Shown piece by piece: positions 59,396-64,000 of a DNA stretch of 64,000 nt (position 1 is the first letter of the stretch; each line of letters opens with the position of its first letter). This DNA is from Rotaria sp. Silwood1 (lineage: Eukaryota > Rotifera > Eurotatoria > Philodinida > Philodinidae): NCBI GenBank assembly GCA_905250075.1, contig CAJNOP010000034.1, forward strand, positions 186,001-250,000, given 5' to 3'. A model generated the notes under the pieces. That model was given only the letters and a program-made list of their open reading frames with translations. It had not been told where the DNA came from and did not search any database. Position numbers and translations under genes: made by a program.

Positions 59396-62300
59396 GTATA
59401 TATGATTCGAGAAATTTATTGAAAATGAACGTTCACTACTCTAACATGCACATATAAAAACAAGGTTTAGGAATCAACGACCGTTCATTCTATCATATCT
59501 TCTATGGCTAAGATACACCATAATCATGTTGACATATAATAATTAAAGTGAAAGAGGGAAATATGCATAGATTAAATATTGTCAAGAATACTTCACATTT
59601 AATTTAATTTCAATTTATTTAATCTATTTCGCATCTATTTTCTTAAGACCAACTGGCAAAACCGTATTGTCACATCACGATGTTTTTCTTGCATTCACAA
59701 GTTATTCAGAAACTAAGAAAATCTTTAAAAGCTTATTGATTTATGCACGTTCCTCTTTAAAAGGTCCAACATGGTCACTATGTTGATTTTTAACAGTATG
59801 ACGTATTTGAATGGAATATGTGTTTGTCTACGACAATGAGGATTGTTCATTTATCGTCCAAGCACGGTAAGCATGATTACATTTTGTAAATGTTGAAATA
59901 GTAAACTACCTAGAACAGAGAAAAAACAAATGTCTTATTTGATACTCATTCAAAGATTTATTTTCTTCATAATGAACATCTATAAGTAATCTTTTTCCTA
60001 TTACGAGTCTCAGAAATTTTTGAAGTTTCAACAGCTATTGATTGACGATAAAATGATATAAAGAATACTCCTCATTAACACATTTCAATAGTCTTATTAA
60101 AAAAGTATCAAAATAATAGTTGAGATAAACTACACATACGTACCATCATTAGTGCATAAAATACAATTGACTTTTTTCATGAAGAATAAATAAAGAGAGA
60201 ACATTTGATAACAGTCGACCTAGATCCACAAGAAACGAAGCAAAAACAATTTTGGAAAAGGCAAACGAAAATCAAAGTGCTTTGCACACGTGTTGATTTC
60301 CAGAAGATGCACATGGCCGGAATAAGTAACTCGAAATATGTTCGCCTATCAGAGTACAGCACATTCCGAACTCGTTTTTTTGCTCTGTTACCTTCGGCCT
60401 TGGTTTGATGTGTTTTTGTTTTCTAACTTAACTTTCAGTCAAGGAGAAAAAGGAGGACATTAAGAGTACGTACTTCGGTCGTACTTGACAGTACTTCAAA
60501 GAAAATTTGAAATAGATGAAGTCTTGCCTTGTTAGTCCTTGAGCGATGGATATTATATTCATAACAGTCTTTCAAATACTGAATTCCAAAGAAGTCGAAT
60601 ATAATATTTGATGTGATTAGTTCTCAATGTATGAAACTAATTGTGATCATTATCAATGAACATTGTTCAGTAGAAAATATTCTTTTGGTGTTAATTACAA
60701 AAAACTTAAACAATATGAAAAGTTCATGTTCTTTTGCCAATATTTAATTTCTATAAGGAACTATAGTTGTATCTTGTCTTTGCTTATGTCCACTAAATTA
60801 TTTCGAGCACTAATATGAAAAGCTATTTTATATGAATTTCATATCATTGTTGAAATAATGCTGTATGTTTCGCTTTCTCAAAACTAAATTTACTTTCATG
60901 AAAGTATACTCCATACATTAATGGAAATATTGATGATTAACAACATCAAGGAGTTACATTACATATTAGCAAAAGTATCATTCATGGAGATACTGTTGTA
61001 TTATATTACATACTACTACATTGATAAAAACAATCAACAAGATGTTTAAGAACTGTTCTTAATGATTGTATTTCAATCACAACATTTCCAATCATTTCGA
61101 ATACTTTGATGAATTTTGTTAGTTTCATTATTATTATCAATTATACTTAATAGTGAGCATATGTCACTCACAGCATCATATCAATTTTTCTACATTCATA
61201 TCGTCCTGCAGCAATTACGTATATCTGATAAAATAAATTAGTTTTTAATACTTTCTATTTTATCTTTGTTTTTTCGTCCAGCTATTTCTTGAAAATATAT
61301 AGTCAGTTTTATACATAGATAATTAAAACGTTCGATTATCTTCATTGTGTCAATCCGAAGAAACATCATTGATACAGTATCTGAAGTGAAAAAGTTTTAC
61401 CCAACTCAACGTATCGTGTTAATTTGAAATATATTCAATTTACACTTTTGTTTTATACTTCAATGATCCATTTTTGTAAGAATTTACATGATTGTTGACT
61501 TACCAAAACTGCATAATTGTTAAATCTTTTCTGCTTTTTCATTCTTTATGTATCGTATTACATAATAGATGGAGAAAAATTCATCTTTATGTAAATAAAA
61601 AAAAGTAAACGTTTTTAATTGATAAAACTTGAGAATATTCTACAATTTCTGATATTCATTTCAACTTATTCTTGCAGATGTTCATTACAATAAGTGACAA
61701 TAGACGACACTCGCACGAGATCGTTCAAAAATAAAATAAAAAAATAAAGATGTTTATCATTGATCAGATTTGAAGAACTTTCTCGAAAAACAAAGACTAA
61801 TAAGAAATCATAGTTATACATGTGAGAGGGACACGAGTGAACTAGCCCTTCATTCTGACGTCGTATTCGCCAAAATTTCGATGTATTGTCCGAAAGCCGT
61901 CTGTCAAATTTAGGAAGGCGATTTTTCTCAGTCACTTTCTACTAGACAGATAGTTTACAATTGTTTGTCAAATTTTGAACCATTGAAACTTCTAAAAACT
62001 ATCGAGAGTTTTGTAAGAAATAATATGCACGAATTATGAAAAACTTATGTGAAAAATATGGTTTCTTATTTTACCATGAGACATTATAATGGTCCAATAT
62101 TATAAAATTTATTAGAATTTAAGTTAATTAAAATTCGATATTTATCAATAACTCAATTTTGACAACTATTGAACTATGGATGATTTCTGTTACATATTTT
62201 CATGATTTACTATACAACATTGATGATATTACTAGTTGTTCTATTTCTATTTATTATCAGTTCGATTAAAAAAACATGCTATACAGTTCCAATAATGCTA

Positions 62301-62850
62301 ATTATTAGCTTCTGTACAGCCCAAGCGGATAAATGCAGACTTCACCAGTGCATACCTCAGGCATACTTTACTTGCACTTCAAAGAAAACTTGGAGTAGAT
62401 AAAAGTCTCACTTGTTTTGAATACACATCTAATTATCATTTAATATGTTTTCCTTAAAAGACAAATAAATTAAATCTTAAAACGGATGATTTTCTTGATT
62501 TTTTTCATGTTATCATTATACTTTGGTAATGCATTTTGTCGATGTTTTGATTTTGTATTTTCAAAGAAAACTAATTCAAAATAAACATCTCTATGGTCTT
62601 ACATTACTTTTATTCGGCTCTACAAGAATTACTAATTTTGTTTATTTCAAATAAAAGCTGAGTAATGATATTTTCATTGTTTTCAAAATCGATTTAATTA
62701 CATTAGTAGTATATTGTATCTACTACTTCGGTAAACAAATAGTCTGTGGAATTTTTTTCGAAACTTATAAAACTTTTTCAGATTATTTTTCGATTTTCAT
62801 TCATATTATGTTGTATAATATTAAACTAAGCCATGAACATGATAATTGCA
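59396..62850. other. Non-coding stretch
   Basis: Long AT-rich region without recognisable genes. The frames at 60205-60408, 61666-61935 (minus) and 62202-62402 resemble nothing known. A partly conserved 36-base direct repeat (ACTTCAAAGAAAA) occurs near 60493 and 62377. Confidence 0.3.
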
Positions 62851-62854
62851 TATC

Positions 62855-62960
62855 ATTCGCCGACAAGACAGTTTGTCGACAGATATTGTGTCGACAGCGT
62901 TTCTTCGACAAGCATATAGTGTAAAGACATTTTGTCAACATATATCGATAACAACTAAAT
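62855..62960. repeat. Cluster of TGTCGACA-type short repeats
   Basis: The motifs CGACAAGACA, TTTGTCGACAG, TGTGTCGACAG, TTCGACAAG and TTTTGTCAAC follow each other within about 100 bases. They are self-complementary around GTCGAC and so make overlapping direct and inverted repeats. Confidence 0.5.
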
Positions 62961-64000
62961 TAGTCACCGATGTACTTTTCATCTGCAATATCAATTCCTA
63001 TTTTTTTTTGACAATGAAACAGCGTCCACAATCTTATTTTTTGACTAGTTAATCAAAAAGTATGCCCTTTCAAAACGCAATGATAATAAGATCAAAGAAA
63101 CTCTCATCAGTCCAAACTTGACATACTTTAGTATGAATGTGAATGAAGGTTGTATCCAAACCTGCACCTACTCCTTCTCACTTTCACTTGCAAGGAAGAC
63201 ATGAATCGAATTAAAAACAGATCAACTCAATCCTCTGTGCTGGCTTTTGTCTCTTTCTTCTCATTATGTATATCTTTATTATTTTACTATTTATGCGTGT
63301 TATTTTCTCTTTTATCCTGTTGATTAAGGATACAACACATCCAAAGCCTTGGGGCTTGGTATTATTTGGTTTGATTTGACGGCTTAGGATTGTTGTTGTT
63401 CTTCAATGATTCAAATCATACAGATTCGGTAAGACGAGATGTTACAAAGAACTATAAACTTGATCGGGAGTGCAGCGAAGCCAGGAAATGAATTCAGGAC
63501 TCAAGATCAAATCCAAATACTAAAGACTTTGTTTCAAGCTTCAAAATGCATTTTCTGAGTTTTTCACTCTTCTAGTAAAGTAAAACTTAGTTTTTGTCAA
63601 TTTATCTTATCAAACCTGCGGGACTTGGATTATTGCAGAACACCTATTATAACCAAATTCTATTTACAATCTTGAATTATAAAATGAATTTATGTTCTGA
63701 AAATTAAACTTAGAAGAGAAACGTAAGCTTTGCTCTTGGAGAAAAAAGAAATTAACAGCCGTTCCCATCATTTTTCTCCGTCTATTGATGTCCATTTTTA
63801 GCTATTTTGAGGTGTGGGTATGGGTCTACTTTTCATTCATACTCACACCAACACATTGGGGTGGCAATATGCTGTTAATTAATTTGAAATGTAAATTTCT
63901 AAGAATTTAAATTTATTTTAAGTTTAAATTTTCTATAATTTGTTTTCCGATTCAATAAATTTTCGTAAATATAAATTGATCACCCCTAGATATGAAGGTA
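62961..64000. other. Non-coding stretch at right window edge
   Basis: No gene recognised. A few patches (63110-63200, 63330-63500, 63790-63870) are less AT-rich. The last contains TGTGGG/TATGGG pieces resembling the hexamer reported as a bdelloid telomeric repeat, but not an array. Confidence 0.25.

Noticed and set aside
60490..62412. Retroelement bounded by direct repeats near 60493 and 62377
   Set aside because: The shared piece is only about 36 bases and diverged, with no coding or primer-binding site between.
63790..63870. Telomeric repeat tract
   Set aside because: Only two or three TGTGGG-like hexamers, not in tandem.

Overview
The window looks like nuclear DNA of a bdelloid rotifer, probably a non-reference species (this assignment is an inference). 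It is AT-rich. Genes are spread out and split by GT-AG introns of about 45-65 bases. There are several decayed copies of the F-box/leucine-rich family that is greatly expanded in bdelloids, many small DNA transposons, and one long intronless gene of bacterial architecture. A run of exactly 100 N (16090-16189) marks a scaffold join, so the two sides may not be truly adjacent.

Left part (1-16089). The window opens inside exons that clearly match the C-terminal third of huntingtin on the minus strand, with an in-frame stop. Next come a decayed F-box/LRR-type relic, a set of inverted-repeat elements (3781-4715, 4772-4964), a frameshifted lineage-specific gene (5792-7049), a complete non-autonomous hAT element with 8-bp target duplication (7447-9027), a tRNA-like sequence (9911-9983), and an F-box pseudogene (10744-12209) ending at a DD41D mariner-like transposon (12212-15429). 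The left terminal repeat of that transposon is itself split by a second element with 8-bp target duplication (12336-13807).

Middle (16190-41495). After the gap lies the C-terminus of a GH27 alpha-galactosidase. The largest gene of the window, androglobin (about 17877-30304, plus strand, many introns), follows: calpain-like domain, split globin domain, IQ motif and charged coiled tail. A disordered protein ending in a PDZ domain (33187-36498), a dead Tc1/mariner copy (36771-37998) and a second, fully disordered five-exon gene (39530-41495) complete this part.

Right part (41496-64000) is mostly non-coding and transposon-littered. It holds a phospholipase-A2-like relic, another F-box relic, ribosomal protein eL29 (48817-49360) with an unusual tail, a hAT MITE, a piggyBac-type MITE, the intronless ROK-kinase/phosphomannose-isomerase fusion (53807-57157, minus) and a TA-flanked MITE (58809-59393). 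The ROK-PMI gene is the strongest candidate for horizontally acquired DNA, and both of its presumed active sites have lost a key residue.

The genes do not form a pathway. eL29 is translation machinery, androglobin is a cilia/sperm-associated protein in animals, and the GH27 and ROK-PMI genes concern sugar metabolism.
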